From NCBI GenBank assembly GCA_050953825.1, contig JBMNNF010000004.1, forward strand, positions 1-64,000: a DNA stretch of 64,000 nt. Direction: 5' to 3'. Below, one piece after another: positions 35,001-43,918 of this stretch. The notes beneath the pieces are model-generated. The model was not told the origin of the DNA. It saw nothing but the letters and a program-made list of their open reading frames with translations, and made no database searches. Origin of the DNA: DUQW01 sp050953825. Its GTDB lineage: Bacteria; Bacillota_I; Bacilli_A; Acholeplasmatales; Acholeplasmataceae. Position 1 is the stretch's first letter, and the number at the start of each line of letters is the position of its first letter. The position numbers were made by a program, and so were the translations under genes.

Positions 35001-35918
35001 GAATATCGTGATACATCACTTAAAGTACAACACGGCGGTGGTGGTGTTGTTCAAAAAGTTCTTCACTTTAAGAAAGGGAAGAAAAACTTACCTGATGGAA
35101 TTACTCTTCCAACAGGGGTTAATGAACAAATTAAAGTTTTCGTAGCCAAAAAGCGTAAAATTTCTGAAGGAGATAAAATGGCCGGAAGACACGGAAATAA
35201 AGGTGTTATTTCTAAAATATTACCAAGAGAAGATATGCCATATATGGCAGACGGAACGCCAATTGACATCATGTTAAACCCACTAGGTGTTCCATCAAGA
35301 ATGAATATTGGTCAAATTCTAGAAATTCACTTAGGTCAAGCTGCTAAAAATTTAAATGTTAAAATTGCCGCTCCAGTTTTCGACGGTGTTAATGACCAAG
35401 AATTAAGAGACATTATGAAAGAAGGCGGTGTCTCTGAAGACGGTAAGATGATTTTATATGATGGTAGAACAGGTGAACCATATCAAAATCCAATTTCAGT
35501 TGGGGTTATGTATATGATTAAACTAAGTCATATGGTTGACGATAAACTTCACGCAAGAAACGTTGGACCTTATACTTTAGTTACTCAACAACCAATGGGT
35601 GGTAAGGCTCAAAATGGTGGACAACGTTTTGGCGAGATGGAAGTATGGGCCTTATATGCATATGGTGCTGCCCACACTTTACAAGAATTACTAACAGTTA
35701 AATCAGATGATATGACTGGACGTAATAAGGTGTATAGTGCAATTACTTATGGACGAGAAATTCCAAAAGCGTCATTACCAGAATCATTTAGAGTGCTAAC
35801 TCATGAACTTCAAGCATTAGGGTTATACGTTGAGTTAATCAACTCTGAAACTGGTGAAAATGATGCGGTAAAATCACTAGTTAGACCTGATCAAAGATTT
35901 AGAGGAGGGTTCCGTTAA
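32076..35918 (+). CDS. rpoB: RNA polymerase beta subunit
   Basis: 1280 residues (Bacillus RpoB is about 1190). The rifampicin-pocket segment starts FFGSSQLSQFMDQ at residue 533, and RDVHNSHYGRICPIETPEGQ follows. WEGYNYEDAVIM and the C-terminal KVYSAITYGR...PESFRVL segment are intact. It forms the catalytic core of RNA polymerase with RpoC. The position equivalent to E. coli His526 is Gln554 (CAA at 33735), and that of Asn518 is Ile546. The start ATG at 32076 has AGGAG 8 bases upstream. The GTG at 32067 lies in that site. The stop overlaps the rpoC start (TAATG). Confidence 0.97.
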   Translation: MGYKTVQYGKRASRRNYSKMLYDIDLPNLIEIQTSSFKKFVDESIGELLQDVSPIEGHNGDLKLYFVDYYLEKPKHSISQAKMYDVSYTRQLFANVKLENAVTGEIRESQVRLAELPFMTPTGTFIINGAERVIVSQIIHSAGVYFTSEIDTRLQTPKYSGQIIPTRGAWVEFELGSKNLFYGKLDRSKKIYLSTLIKVLGFNNPKDITKYYSKALLTDTLEKDDTKNSDEAVVELYAKLRQGESVPANAAKEYIRSRLFDRRRYDLASVGRFKYNQKLDLFERVLGNYTAYEIELPTGEIIPKETYIDFDVIKKLKEHRHIFRKEIISVEDSLQNDPIDEIFAEFDVETGEVLYTKTNIINNRTGEILASKNTVVNEELISLLRKNRSSLDEKVVKYFLLQDPYQVQKDREGVVVEYMEVIHKHPQTNRPTVVKVLGNDPLETKEHITVSDIAAGISYYLNLFEGIGEIDDIDHLGNRRLRLIGELLQNQFRVGLARTEKNIKDRMSTTTFNDATISSIINTTPLSSAINSFFGSSQLSQFMDQINPLAELTQKRRVSALGVGGLSRDRAGIEVRDVHNSHYGRICPIETPEGQSIGLISSLASYSKVDQYGFIQTPYLVVDRSGIKGGEIIPRVTNEYVFLTASEEERQFIASAATPLDEKGFFLEDRVVGRLNGETTIVDASQVSYMDVSPKQIVSVATSTIPFLEHDEASRALMGANMQRQAVPLMMPESPIVGTGVEYRAAKDSGATVIAQSGGYVTYVDANVIKITEMPIQKVEHNGEVLFDFGGFDFTFEKALKLSEYSLTTEGIYELIKFDRSNQNTCMLQTPLVRVGDWVDAGEVIADGPSTDKGELALGRNVTVAFMMWEGYNYEDAVIMCEDLVKHDVYTSVHIEEYEIFNRELKAGQGKEEITREIPFVSAEAVRNLDENGIVVVGSEVKEGDILVGKITPKGSSDPQPAEKLIQAIIGEKSREYRDTSLKVQHGGGGVVQKVLHFKKGKKNLPDGITLPTGVNEQIKVFVAKKRKISEGDKMAGRHGNKGVISKILPREDMPYMADGTPIDIMLNPLGVPSRMNIGQILEIHLGQAAKNLNVKIAAPVFDGVNDQELRDIMKEGGVSEDGKMILYDGRTGEPYQNPISVGVMYMIKLSHMVDDKLHARNVGPYTLVTQQPMGGKAQNGGQRFGEMEVWALYAYGAAHTLQELLTVKSDDMTGRNKVYSAITYGREIPKASLPESFRVLTHELQALGLYVELINSETGENDAVKSLVRPDQRFRGGFR

Positions 35919-38900
35919 TGAATGTTGATTTAAAACAAAAAGTAGCTCAATTAAAAATTAGCGATGAAGCCAAACAAGCGTTATTTTTAACTGGAATCAT
36001 TACCTTAGAAGACTTAAATACTTATGACATAGATAACTATAGAACGATTTTAGGTTCTTTAGGTGATGAAGTTGCTGAAGAAATTAAAAAGTTATTATTA
36101 AAATACGGTCTACCTTCAAATCTAAAAGATTTAAAATTAACTGATGACGTTTCTAAAATATTAAAAGATGCTAATATTAATGTAACTCTTGATTTATTAA
36201 CTGCTAATAGATCAAATTTATATCGTTTATTTAGAAATGAAGAATTTGAATTAGCTGAAATCAATCATGTTTATGAATTTTATGGAATTGATCCATTGAC
36301 TGAAGCTGATTTTGATGAACATGCGGAATTATTAAGAAGTCAACAAGACGTTGAAGATATTAACATTACGAAAAGAATTCAAAAAGAAGTTAAAAAGATT
36401 AGAAAGGGTTATGGTTCAAGAACTTATAATCATTTAAAGATTAGATTAGCCTCTCCAGATGAAATTAGAGCGTGGTCATATGGTGAAGTTCAAAACCACG
36501 AAACTATCAACTATCGTACTGCGAAACCAGAAGAAGACGGATTATTTTGTGAGAAAATTTTTGGACCAACTAAATCACACCAATGTCGTTGTGGTAAGAA
36601 ACAAGTTTCTAATCACGGACAAATTTGTCCAAAATGTGGAGTTGAAATTACTGATTCTCTAGTCAGAAGAGAAAGAATGGGACATATCGAGTTAGAAGCT
36701 CCAGTAGTTCATACTTGGTATTTAAAAAATTCACCATCACGTTTGGCCATCTTATTAGGAATTAAAGCGAAAGCTTTAGAAGAAGTAGTTTACTACTCTT
36801 CATATATCGTAATTGATCCAGGTTCAGTACCACAACTTAAGAAAAAAGATGTTTTAACTGAACAAGGATACTTTATGTTACTGGAACAATTTGGACGCCG
36901 TTTTGAAGCTCAAACTGGTGCTGAAGCCGTAAAAACCTTATTGATGGAGTTAGATTTAGATAAAGAAGTTAAAATTTTAAGACAAAAATTTAAAACTTCA
37001 ACTAAACAAAAACGTGAAAGAATTATTCGTCGCTTAGAAGTAGTTGAAGCGTTTAATAATTCTGATAATAAACCTGAATGGATGGTCATGGATGTTATTC
37101 CGGTGATTCCACCTGACCTACGTCCAATGGTTCAATTAGACGGTGGTCGATTTGCGACAACCGACTTAAACGACTTATATCGCAGGATTATTAACCGTAA
37201 CGCTAGACTTAAAAAAGAAAAAGAAGAAAATGCACCTCGTTTAGTTATTAAAAACGAAATGAGAATGTTACAAGTAGCGGTTGATGCGCTATTTGATAAC
37301 TCTCGTGGTGGCCGTCGTGCCGCTATGGGAAGAGATCGTCCTTTAAAATCATTATCTGATTTATTAAGAGGTAAACAAGGTCGTTTCCGTCAAAACTTAT
37401 TAGGAAAACGTGTTGACTATTCTGGTCGTTCCGTTATTATTGTGGGGCCAGACTTAAAAATGTATCAAGCTGGTATTCCTCGAGAAATGGCCATTATTTT
37501 GTTTAAGCCATTTGTCTTAAGAGAATTAATTAAAAACTATGGTATTAACCGTGGTGAAGCTAATAGAAAATATGAACGTCAAGACGATGATGTCTGGCAA
37601 ACATTAGAAACTGTAGTTCAAGAACATCCAGTTTTGCTAAACCGTGCACCGACCCTTCACCGTTTAGGAATCCAAGCGTTTGAGCCTAAGTTAATTGATG
37701 GAAAAGCAATTCGTTTGCACCCACTTGTAACACCAGCGTTTAACGCTGACTTTGACGGAGATCAAATGGCAGTACACGTACCACTTTCTCCTGAAGCTCA
37801 AGCGGAAACGAGATTATTAATGTTGGCCTCAAATAACATCTTAGCTCCAAAAGATGGTAAACCAGTAGTAACCCCAGCTCAAGATATGGTTTTGGGTAAC
37901 TACTATTTAACAATGGAAGATATTTATGATCCAGAAGATGAGACAACATATATTAACCGTAATGAAGGTCGATTCTTCTCATCATTTGAAGAAGCGAATA
38001 TTGCATTACATAATAAAGAGATTGGGCATCATACTAGAATTTTAATTAAACCAACAGCAATTAATAAAAACTTTACTGAAGAACAAAAAGAAAAGTACTT
38101 AGTAACCACAATTGGTAAAATGATTTTTAACCAAATTTTACCTGAAAGTTTCCCTTATTTAAACGAAGCAAGTGATGAAAACTTATTAGAAAAAACTCCT
38201 GATAAATACTTTATTGATAAAGGAGTTAATCCGAAAGATCATTTCGCTCAATTAACTAAAAATGATGTACCACAACCATTTAAAAAAGGATTCTTATCAG
38301 CAATTATTGGTCAAGTATTTAAGCGTTATGAAATTACTGAAACATCAAAAATGCTCGATGACTTAAAAGATTTAGGATTCAAATATTCAACCATTTCTGG
38401 AATTACAGTATCAATTGCCGATATGAATGTTTATGGTGAAAAAGAAAGAATTTTAGAAAGATCTAATAACGAAGTTAATGAAATCTTCGAACAATATAAC
38501 TTGGGTATGTTAACTGATAACGAACGCAAGAAACTAGTTATTTCAGTTTGGAAAACAGCACTAGAAGAAATTAAAGCCGGAGTTATTAGTTCATTAGACC
38601 ATAAGAACAACTTATTTATGATGAGTGATTCAAAAGCTAGAGGTAGCATTGATAACTTCGTTCAGTTAATCGGGATGAGAGGACTGATGAATAACCCGAA
38701 AGGTGAAACTATTGAAGTTCCAGTTCAAGCTTCCTTTAGAGAAGGATTAACAGTTTCCGAGTTCTTTATCTCAACTCACGGAGCGAGAAAAGGATCGACC
38801 GACACCGCTCTTAAGACAGCTGAATCCGGTTATTTAACAAGAAGATTAGTTGACGTTTCTCAAGACGTTATTATTGTTGAAGAAGATTGTGGAACGGAAA

Positions 38901-40081
38901 AAGGAGTAGTTCAAGAGGAAATTATTGTTGAAGGCGACCAAAATATGAAGGTTGAACTTCAAACGAGAATTATTGGACGTTTCTTAGCTCGAGATGTAAT
39001 TAATCCAAAGACTAAAGAAGTTATGTTAAAAAGAAATGAATTAATTACTGAAGATATCGCTCATGAAATTATTAAAGCCGGAGTTACTAAAGTTGAAATT
39101 AGATCAAACTTAACTTGTGATTCAGCTAATGGTGTTTGTGCGAAGTGTTATGGTTTAAACTTAGCCACCAACAAACCAGTGGAAGTTGGTGAAGCGGTAG
39201 GTGTTGTTGCTGCTCAATCAATTGGTGAACCTGGTACACAGTTAACAATGCGTACTTTCCATACTGGTGGAGTCGCCTCAAGTTCAGACATTACTGCCGG
39301 TCTTCCAAGAGTTCAAGAGTTATTTGAAGCGAGAAATCCAAAAGGACGTGCCGTCATTAGTGAGTACCGTGGAACAGTTAAATCAATTAATGTTAACTCC
39401 AAATCAGGAATTCAAACGGTAACAATTAATGATTTTAGAGGGATTGATCATCAATATACAATTGATCCAAATGTCGAATTACTAGTGAAAGAAAAAGATC
39501 AAGTGATGCCAGGAACTAAATTAACTCACGGATCAATTAATCCAAAAGAATTAGTTAGAGTTGTTTCAGTTGAAGCCGCTCAAAAATATATTTTAGAAGA
39601 AGTTCAAAAGGTCTACCGTAAACAAGACGTTGGTATTAACGATAAACACATTGAAATTATTGTTAGACAAATGACTAGAAGAATTTTAGTAGTGACTGAA
39701 GGGGATACCGATTTATTACCAGGCTTAGAAGTTTCAATTCACGAGTTTAAAGCTCAAAACTTAAAAGCGATTAAAGAAGGAAAACGCCCTGCCGTAGGAC
39801 GTCCAATCTTATTAGGTATTACCAGAGCTTCATTAAGAAGTGATTCATTCTTATCAGCAGCATCATTCCAAGAAACAACTCGTATTTTAGCTGATGCTGC
39901 AATCAGAGGTAAAGTGGATGAACTTCATGGTCTAAAAGAAAACGTAATTATCGGTGGATTAATCCCTGCTGGTACTGGAATTTTAAATGAAAAATCATAT
40001 CATTATGAAAATGAACCAGAATCTCCAGAACAAGAATTTTTAGAAGAAAGTCTATCAAGACTTCAAAAGAAATGGCGATAA
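35918..40081 (+). CDS. rpoC: RNA polymerase beta' subunit with alpha-CTD-like N-terminal extension
   Basis: 1387 residues, about 190 more than in Bacillus. The usual beta' start (KIRLASPDEIRAWSYGEV) begins only at about residue 174. The zinc finger (CRCGKK...CPKCG), the catalytic NADFDGDQMAVH and the second zinc site (C...GVCAKCYG) are all present. The first 170 residues hold two repeats resembling the RNA polymerase alpha C-terminal domain. They are about 8-62 (ISDEAKQALFLTGIITLEDL...LGSLGDEVAEEIKKLLLKYGL) and about 68-125 (LTDDVSKILKDANINVTLDLL...), then a charged linker. The ATG overlaps the rpoB stop and has AGGAGG (35903-35908) 9 bases before it, so the extension is translated. It could contact upstream DNA or a regulator (inference). 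Confidence 0.96.
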   Translation: MNVDLKQKVAQLKISDEAKQALFLTGIITLEDLNTYDIDNYRTILGSLGDEVAEEIKKLLLKYGLPSNLKDLKLTDDVSKILKDANINVTLDLLTANRSNLYRLFRNEEFELAEINHVYEFYGIDPLTEADFDEHAELLRSQQDVEDINITKRIQKEVKKIRKGYGSRTYNHLKIRLASPDEIRAWSYGEVQNHETINYRTAKPEEDGLFCEKIFGPTKSHQCRCGKKQVSNHGQICPKCGVEITDSLVRRERMGHIELEAPVVHTWYLKNSPSRLAILLGIKAKALEEVVYYSSYIVIDPGSVPQLKKKDVLTEQGYFMLLEQFGRRFEAQTGAEAVKTLLMELDLDKEVKILRQKFKTSTKQKRERIIRRLEVVEAFNNSDNKPEWMVMDVIPVIPPDLRPMVQLDGGRFATTDLNDLYRRIINRNARLKKEKEENAPRLVIKNEMRMLQVAVDALFDNSRGGRRAAMGRDRPLKSLSDLLRGKQGRFRQNLLGKRVDYSGRSVIIVGPDLKMYQAGIPREMAIILFKPFVLRELIKNYGINRGEANRKYERQDDDVWQTLETVVQEHPVLLNRAPTLHRLGIQAFEPKLIDGKAIRLHPLVTPAFNADFDGDQMAVHVPLSPEAQAETRLLMLASNNILAPKDGKPVVTPAQDMVLGNYYLTMEDIYDPEDETTYINRNEGRFFSSFEEANIALHNKEIGHHTRILIKPTAINKNFTEEQKEKYLVTTIGKMIFNQILPESFPYLNEASDENLLEKTPDKYFIDKGVNPKDHFAQLTKNDVPQPFKKGFLSAIIGQVFKRYEITETSKMLDDLKDLGFKYSTISGITVSIADMNVYGEKERILERSNNEVNEIFEQYNLGMLTDNERKKLVISVWKTALEEIKAGVISSLDHKNNLFMMSDSKARGSIDNFVQLIGMRGLMNNPKGETIEVPVQASFREGLTVSEFFISTHGARKGSTDTALKTAESGYLTRRLVDVSQDVIIVEEDCGTEKGVVQEEIIVEGDQNMKVELQTRIIGRFLARDVINPKTKEVMLKRNELITEDIAHEIIKAGVTKVEIRSNLTCDSANGVCAKCYGLNLATNKPVEVGEAVGVVAAQSIGEPGTQLTMRTFHTGGVASSSDITAGLPRVQELFEARNPKGRAVISEYRGTVKSINVNSKSGIQTVTINDFRGIDHQYTIDPNVELLVKEKDQVMPGTKLTHGSINPKELVRVVSVEAAQKYILEEVQKVYRKQDVGINDKHIEIIVRQMTRRILVVTEGDTDLLPGLEVSIHEFKAQNLKAIKEGKRPAVGRPILLGITRASLRSDSFLSAASFQETTRILADAAIRGKVDELHGLKENVIIGGLIPAGTGILNEKSYHYENEPESPEQEFLEESLSRLQKKWR

Positions 40082-40099
40082 TTAACTAACCAAAGAATG

Positions 40100-40125
40100 A
40101 AAGATGCGATTCGTCGCATCTTTTT
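40100..40125 (+). terminator. Terminator after rpoC
   Basis: A ten-bp stem AAAGATGCGA / TCGCATCTTT with TTCG loop and T5. Confidence 0.92.
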
Positions 40126-40178
40126 GTCTAATAATGCTATTAAAAAATCAATTGTAATTACCTATATAAAAATATCTA

Positions 40179-40187
40179 TGATATAAT
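40179..40187 (+). promoter_or_regulatory. Extended -10 promoter of the DUF4349 gene
   Basis: TGATATAAT is a perfect TGN-TATAAT. No good -35 box lies 17 bases upstream, consistent with an extended -10 type. Confidence 0.55.
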
Positions 40188-40210
40188 TTCTATGAAAGGA
40201 GTGTCTTAAT

Positions 40211-41071
40211 ATGAAAAAGAAATTGGCACTTGTATTATTACTATTTTTAAGTCTTTTCGCTTTTGTTGGCTGTAGCTCAGATGTTCCTAACCGTGAGGAT
40301 TTAGAAGGTAGTGGCAGTTCAGCCAGCGATAACAATTTGATTTTGGTTGATCCAACAAGAAAAGTTATTTATAGTGCAGAAATTAGTATTAAAACTGAAG
40401 AACTATTAAAAACAACTAATGAAATTAAATCTAAATTGGTTGTTGGCGAAGATTGGATCGCTTCTGAAAATTTAACTGATGATACTAATGAAATAGTTTT
40501 CAGAGTAAAAGCTACCAGATTATCGGATTTTATTAATTTTTTACAGACAGACTATGAATACAGTCATTTTAAACTTGATTCAAAAGATGTATCACGAGAT
40601 TATGTTGATACTCAAGCTAAAAAAGAAGCTTTAGAAGCTTCAAGAGCGAGATTAGTCGCTTTAAAAGCTGGAGCTACAAACTATGAATTAATTGAATTGG
40701 AAAAAAGAATTGCTGAGATTGATTCAGAATTAAACAAATTAAATTCTACATTAATCACGTATGATGATTTAGTTGAATACAGTGTAGTTAAGGTATATCT
40801 TCATAAGAAGCATGTCAGTCCAAAACCACCATCATATGGAACTACATTAAGTAATAGTTTCAGTAATGGTTGGAATGCAGCTTTAGCGGTATTAAAATTT
40901 GGTGGACAAGTCATTGCGACACTTATTCCATTTATGATAATTATTGTACCAATAGCTGGAATTGTCTTGTTGATTGTTTATCGCAAGAAAATTAAAGCAT
41001 GTTGGGATAAGAAAAAAGCAACCAAAAATAAATCAACTGAAGAACCAGTAGAAGAAGAAAAAGAAGAATAA
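40211..41071 (+). CDS. DUF4349-type lipoprotein
   Basis: 286 residues. A lipoprotein signal ends FVGCSS with Cys21. The extracytoplasmic part has the DUF4349 pattern: VIYSAEISIKTEEL, a ferredoxin-like segment, DVSRDYVDTQAKKEALEA, a coiled coil (about 135-180), and VEYSVVKVYL. A C-terminal membrane helix (about 233-258) precedes a charged cytoplasmic tail (KKKATKNKS...EEEKEE). It is thus anchored twice, by lipid and by helix. The function of the family is unknown. It is a single-gene unit between the rpoC terminator and its own terminator. Confidence 0.8.
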   Translation: MKKKLALVLLLFLSLFAFVGCSSDVPNREDLEGSGSSASDNNLILVDPTRKVIYSAEISIKTEELLKTTNEIKSKLVVGEDWIASENLTDDTNEIVFRVKATRLSDFINFLQTDYEYSHFKLDSKDVSRDYVDTQAKKEALEASRARLVALKAGATNYELIELEKRIAEIDSELNKLNSTLITYDDLVEYSVVKVYLHKKHVSPKPPSYGTTLSNSFSNGWNAALAVLKFGGQVIATLIPFMIIIVPIAGIVLLIVYRKKIKACWDKKKATKNKSTEEPVEEEKEE

Positions 41072-41078
41072 ATAAGAT

Positions 41079-41108
41079 AAGGGGATTGTATAATGCAATC
41101 CCTTTATT
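41079..41108 (+). terminator. Terminator after the DUF4349 gene
   Basis: Stem GGGATTG (41082-41088) / CAATCCC (41096-41102), loop TATAATG, then TTTATTT. Confidence 0.65.
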
Positions 41109-41128
41109 TATATAAAAGGAGGGAAAAA

Positions 41129-41455
41129 ATGTTTACTTATGAAAGGAGATATGATTTTTACTTAATGGGAGGAACCACATTATTTTTTGCAGATCATGAG
41201 GATAGAATAGCTTATGTTTATAAAGATAAGAAATGGCAAGAAGTCAATTATGTCTTTTTCATTATGGATACGATCATGGGCTATGATCCATATGCACCTG
41301 ATGGATTCAAACTATATAATAGTGACATTATGGAATTAATAGAGAAAATTTTACTGCCTGATGCCATTAAAATGTTTGGAGAAAAACCAATTAACAAAAT
41401 AAAAAAGATTTGCCCAGAGAAAATTAAAGAACTAGAATCTTATACTGATTCTTAA
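41129..41455 (+). CDS. Hypothetical small soluble protein
   Basis: 108 residues from the ATG at 41129, which follows a perfect AGGAGGG (41117-41123) by 5 bases. An in-frame ATG 12 codons upstream lies in the terminator of the previous gene and is rejected. There is no signal peptide or membrane helix. The N-terminal half is aromatic and beta-rich (YERRYDFYLMGGTTLFFAD...KKWQEVNYVFFIM). The C-terminal half is helical and lysine-rich (LPDAIKMFGEKPINKIKKI). I do not recognise a family. A terminator follows. Confidence 0.65.
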   Translation: MFTYERRYDFYLMGGTTLFFADHEDRIAYVYKDKKWQEVNYVFFIMDTIMGYDPYAPDGFKLYNSDIMELIEKILLPDAIKMFGEKPINKIKKICPEKIKELESYTDS

Positions 41456-41467
41456 GATGAAAATCGT

Positions 41468-41496
41468 AAGCTTGAATCGAAAGGTTCAAGCTTTTT
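41468..41496 (+). terminator. Terminator after the small hypothetical gene
   Basis: Stem AAGCTTGAA / TTCAAGCTT with loop TCGAAAGG, then T. Confidence 0.85.
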
Positions 41497-41515
41497 ATAA
41501 CAGTAATTATAATAT

Positions 41516-41544
41516 TTGGAAATTTTATAATCAATTGGTATAAT
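41516..41544 (+). promoter_or_regulatory. SigA-type promoter of the copper-type ATPase, ending 7 bases before the ATG
   Basis: TTGGAA (41516-41521), a 17-base spacer and TATAAT (41539-41544). Transcription would start at about 41551, so the mRNA would have almost no leader. Confidence 0.65.
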
Positions 41545-41551
41545 TGGAAAT

Positions 41552-43681
41552 ATGAAAACAACGCTTAAGATTCCAAACTTGGACTGTCCAACATGTGCTA
41601 ATGCCATCGTTGAACACTTTAAAACATTAGACATTGAAGCTAAAGTTGTAATCAATCAAAAGAAGGTTATCTTTAATCATGAGAAAGAAGAACAATATCA
41701 TTTAATAGTTAAAGAATTAAAAGGAATTGGATTTCCCCCAGTAACAGTTGATCACGATGAAGCTAAATATCGAAAACGCGAAAAAATTAGATTGATTATC
41801 GCAACTATTTTAGTTTTACCATTGGCTTATACAATGTTTCATCATTTTGGATTAAATATCGCTCCCGATATTATGTTAAATGGCTATTTTCAAATGGGGT
41901 TTGCTGCGATTATTCAATTTATCATTGGCTTTAGATTTTATAAAAATAGTTTTTATCAAATTAAAAATAGAAATTTAGGAATGGATGTATTAATTGTTTT
42001 AGGGACATCAGTTGCCTTCTTTTATAGTGTTTATTTAACGATATTTACTAATAAAACCGACTTGTTTTTTGAAACAAGTGGCATGCTAATTTGGATGGTA
42101 ACTATTGGCGAATATTTAGAGCATTTATCAAAAGCTAGAACTACAGATACTTTAAGAGCTTTAATGGAATTATCCGTTGATGAAGTTAGATTAGTAAATA
42201 ATGATGTTGAAAAAATCGTGTCATTAGATGAAGTTCATGTGGGTGATTATATTAAAGTGCTTGCTGGCGAGAGAATCGCTTTAGATGGCGAAATTATTCA
42301 AGGAGCAAGTTATATTGATGATTCAGTAATTACTGGAGAATCGGTACCGAAACATTTACAAGTTGGTAGTAAAGTAATCGGTTCAACAACTAACTTATCC
42401 AATACGATTATTGTTAAAGTTGAAGCGGTTGGTAGTGATACAGTATTAGCTAAAATTATTGAAACTGTTGAAGAAACAACTTTAATTAAACCTAAATTTC
42501 ACAGAACCGTCGATGTAATTGCTAAATACTTTGTATTGGCAATCTTAGTAATTTCACTAATAACATTTTTTGTCTATAAATTCGCTTTATCTAAAGAATT
42601 AGGAACATCACTTCAAGTTATGATTGCCATATTAGTTGTTTCATGTCCATGTGCACTAGGACTGGCTACACCAACTTCAATTGCTGTGGCTAGTGGCTTA
42701 GCTTTTAAACATAAGATATTATATAAAGGTGGCGAATTTTTTGAATTAGCCAATAAAATAGAGGCGATTGCATTTGATAAAACAGGAACTCTTACTAAAG
42801 GTGAATTAATAGTGACCGATTATCTTGGTGATTTAAATTATTTAACTTATACCAAATCTCTTGAATCACATTCTAATCATCCAATTGCCGTAGCTATTAA
42901 CAATTATAAAGACGACATTGTGCCTTTTGAAATTGATGATTATGACATTATTGATGGAAAAGGAATCGTTGCCAAATATTCAAATGAAAATATATTGGTA
43001 GGATCATATAATTTTCTTGAAGAAAATAAAATTAAAAATCCGTATGAACATGAATATTTAATATATACAAAACAAGGAAAAGTTGTCATCTTTACAGCAA
43101 TTAATAACGAAGTTGTTAATATGATGGTATTGGAAGATGAATTAAAAGAAGAAAGTATCGAATTGATTAAAGAAATTAAAAAATTAGGGATAACGCCTTA
43201 TCTAATCACTGGTGATAATGAAAATACTGCTAAGTATTTAGCTGATAAAGTAGGAATTTCTAAATATTATAGTGAAGTTTTACCTAACGAAAAAGCTCTA
43301 ATAGTAAAAGAGTTACAAGAAAATCATGAAATTGTTGCTTTTGTTGGTGATGGGATTAATGATGCTCCAGCCTTGAAACAAGCTGATGTCAGTTTTTCGG
43401 TAAGTAACGCTTCAGATATTGCAAATGATACCGCTGATGTTGTTATGTTAGATAACGATTTAAGTTTAGTTTTAATGGCAATTGATTTATCGAAAAAGAC
43501 AACAATTAATATTAAACAAAATTTAATTTGGGCATCGTTATATAACCTAGTAATGATCCCACTAGCAGCACTAAATATTGCTAGCCCATTAGTAGCGGGT
43601 TCATTACATGTTGTTTCTAGTCTGTTGGTTGTCTTTAATGCCTTAAGGTTAAATTTATATAAGTATAAAAAGAAAAAATAA
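41552..43681 (+). CDS. copA: P1B-type heavy-metal (copper-type) ATPase
   Basis: 709 residues. An N-terminal heavy-metal domain has the CxxC pair Cys12/Cys15 (LDCPTCAN). Eight membrane helices follow. The actuator loop has VITGESVPK, helix 6 has the metal motif SCPCALG (about 365), Asp409 is in the DKTGT motif, SHSNHP is the nucleotide-site HP motif, and GDGINDAPALKQAD is the hinge. Helix 7 has YN, as in Cu+ exporters. The last helix has LHVVSS where Cu+ pumps usually have a Met three residues before SS, so residue 686 is His in place of that Met. Copper export is the best guess, but altered metal preference is possible. There is no clear ribosome site and the transcript looks leaderless. No CopY/CsoR or chaperone gene is adjacent. 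Confidence 0.85.
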   Translation: MKTTLKIPNLDCPTCANAIVEHFKTLDIEAKVVINQKKVIFNHEKEEQYHLIVKELKGIGFPPVTVDHDEAKYRKREKIRLIIATILVLPLAYTMFHHFGLNIAPDIMLNGYFQMGFAAIIQFIIGFRFYKNSFYQIKNRNLGMDVLIVLGTSVAFFYSVYLTIFTNKTDLFFETSGMLIWMVTIGEYLEHLSKARTTDTLRALMELSVDEVRLVNNDVEKIVSLDEVHVGDYIKVLAGERIALDGEIIQGASYIDDSVITGESVPKHLQVGSKVIGSTTNLSNTIIVKVEAVGSDTVLAKIIETVEETTLIKPKFHRTVDVIAKYFVLAILVISLITFFVYKFALSKELGTSLQVMIAILVVSCPCALGLATPTSIAVASGLAFKHKILYKGGEFFELANKIEAIAFDKTGTLTKGELIVTDYLGDLNYLTYTKSLESHSNHPIAVAINNYKDDIVPFEIDDYDIIDGKGIVAKYSNENILVGSYNFLEENKIKNPYEHEYLIYTKQGKVVIFTAINNEVVNMMVLEDELKEESIELIKEIKKLGITPYLITGDNENTAKYLADKVGISKYYSEVLPNEKALIVKELQENHEIVAFVGDGINDAPALKQADVSFSVSNASDIANDTADVVMLDNDLSLVLMAIDLSKKTTINIKQNLIWASLYNLVMIPLAALNIASPLVAGSLHVVSSLLVVFNALRLNLYKYKKKK

Positions 43682-43697
43682 CATAATTTTTATAAAT

Positions 43698-43742
43698 AAA
43701 GAAATAGCATATCTTGTTAATAAGAATGCTATTTCTTTTGTA
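43698..43742 (+). terminator. Terminator after copA
   Basis: A perfect 13-bp stem AAAGAAATAGCAT / ATGCTATTTCTTT, extended by TCTT/AAGA in the loop, then T. Confidence 0.9.
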
Positions 43743-43841
43743 TTCCTTTGTAATGAGATTAAAAATCGAAATGATTTAAAATATTTAAGCTTATTTAGAA
43801 AATTTATATTGATAATATTATTTTATAATATTAAAATAAAA

Positions 43842-43850
43842 TGGTATAAT
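43842..43850 (+). promoter_or_regulatory. Extended -10 promoter of nifJ
   Basis: TGGTATAAT is TGN-TATAAT with only a weak -35. The leader is about 60 bases. Confidence 0.5.
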
Positions 43851-43918
43851 AAAAAATGGATGTGTTAAACATTTTATATTCAATTAAATGAGAATAAAAC
43901 CTTAAGGGAGGAAAAAAG

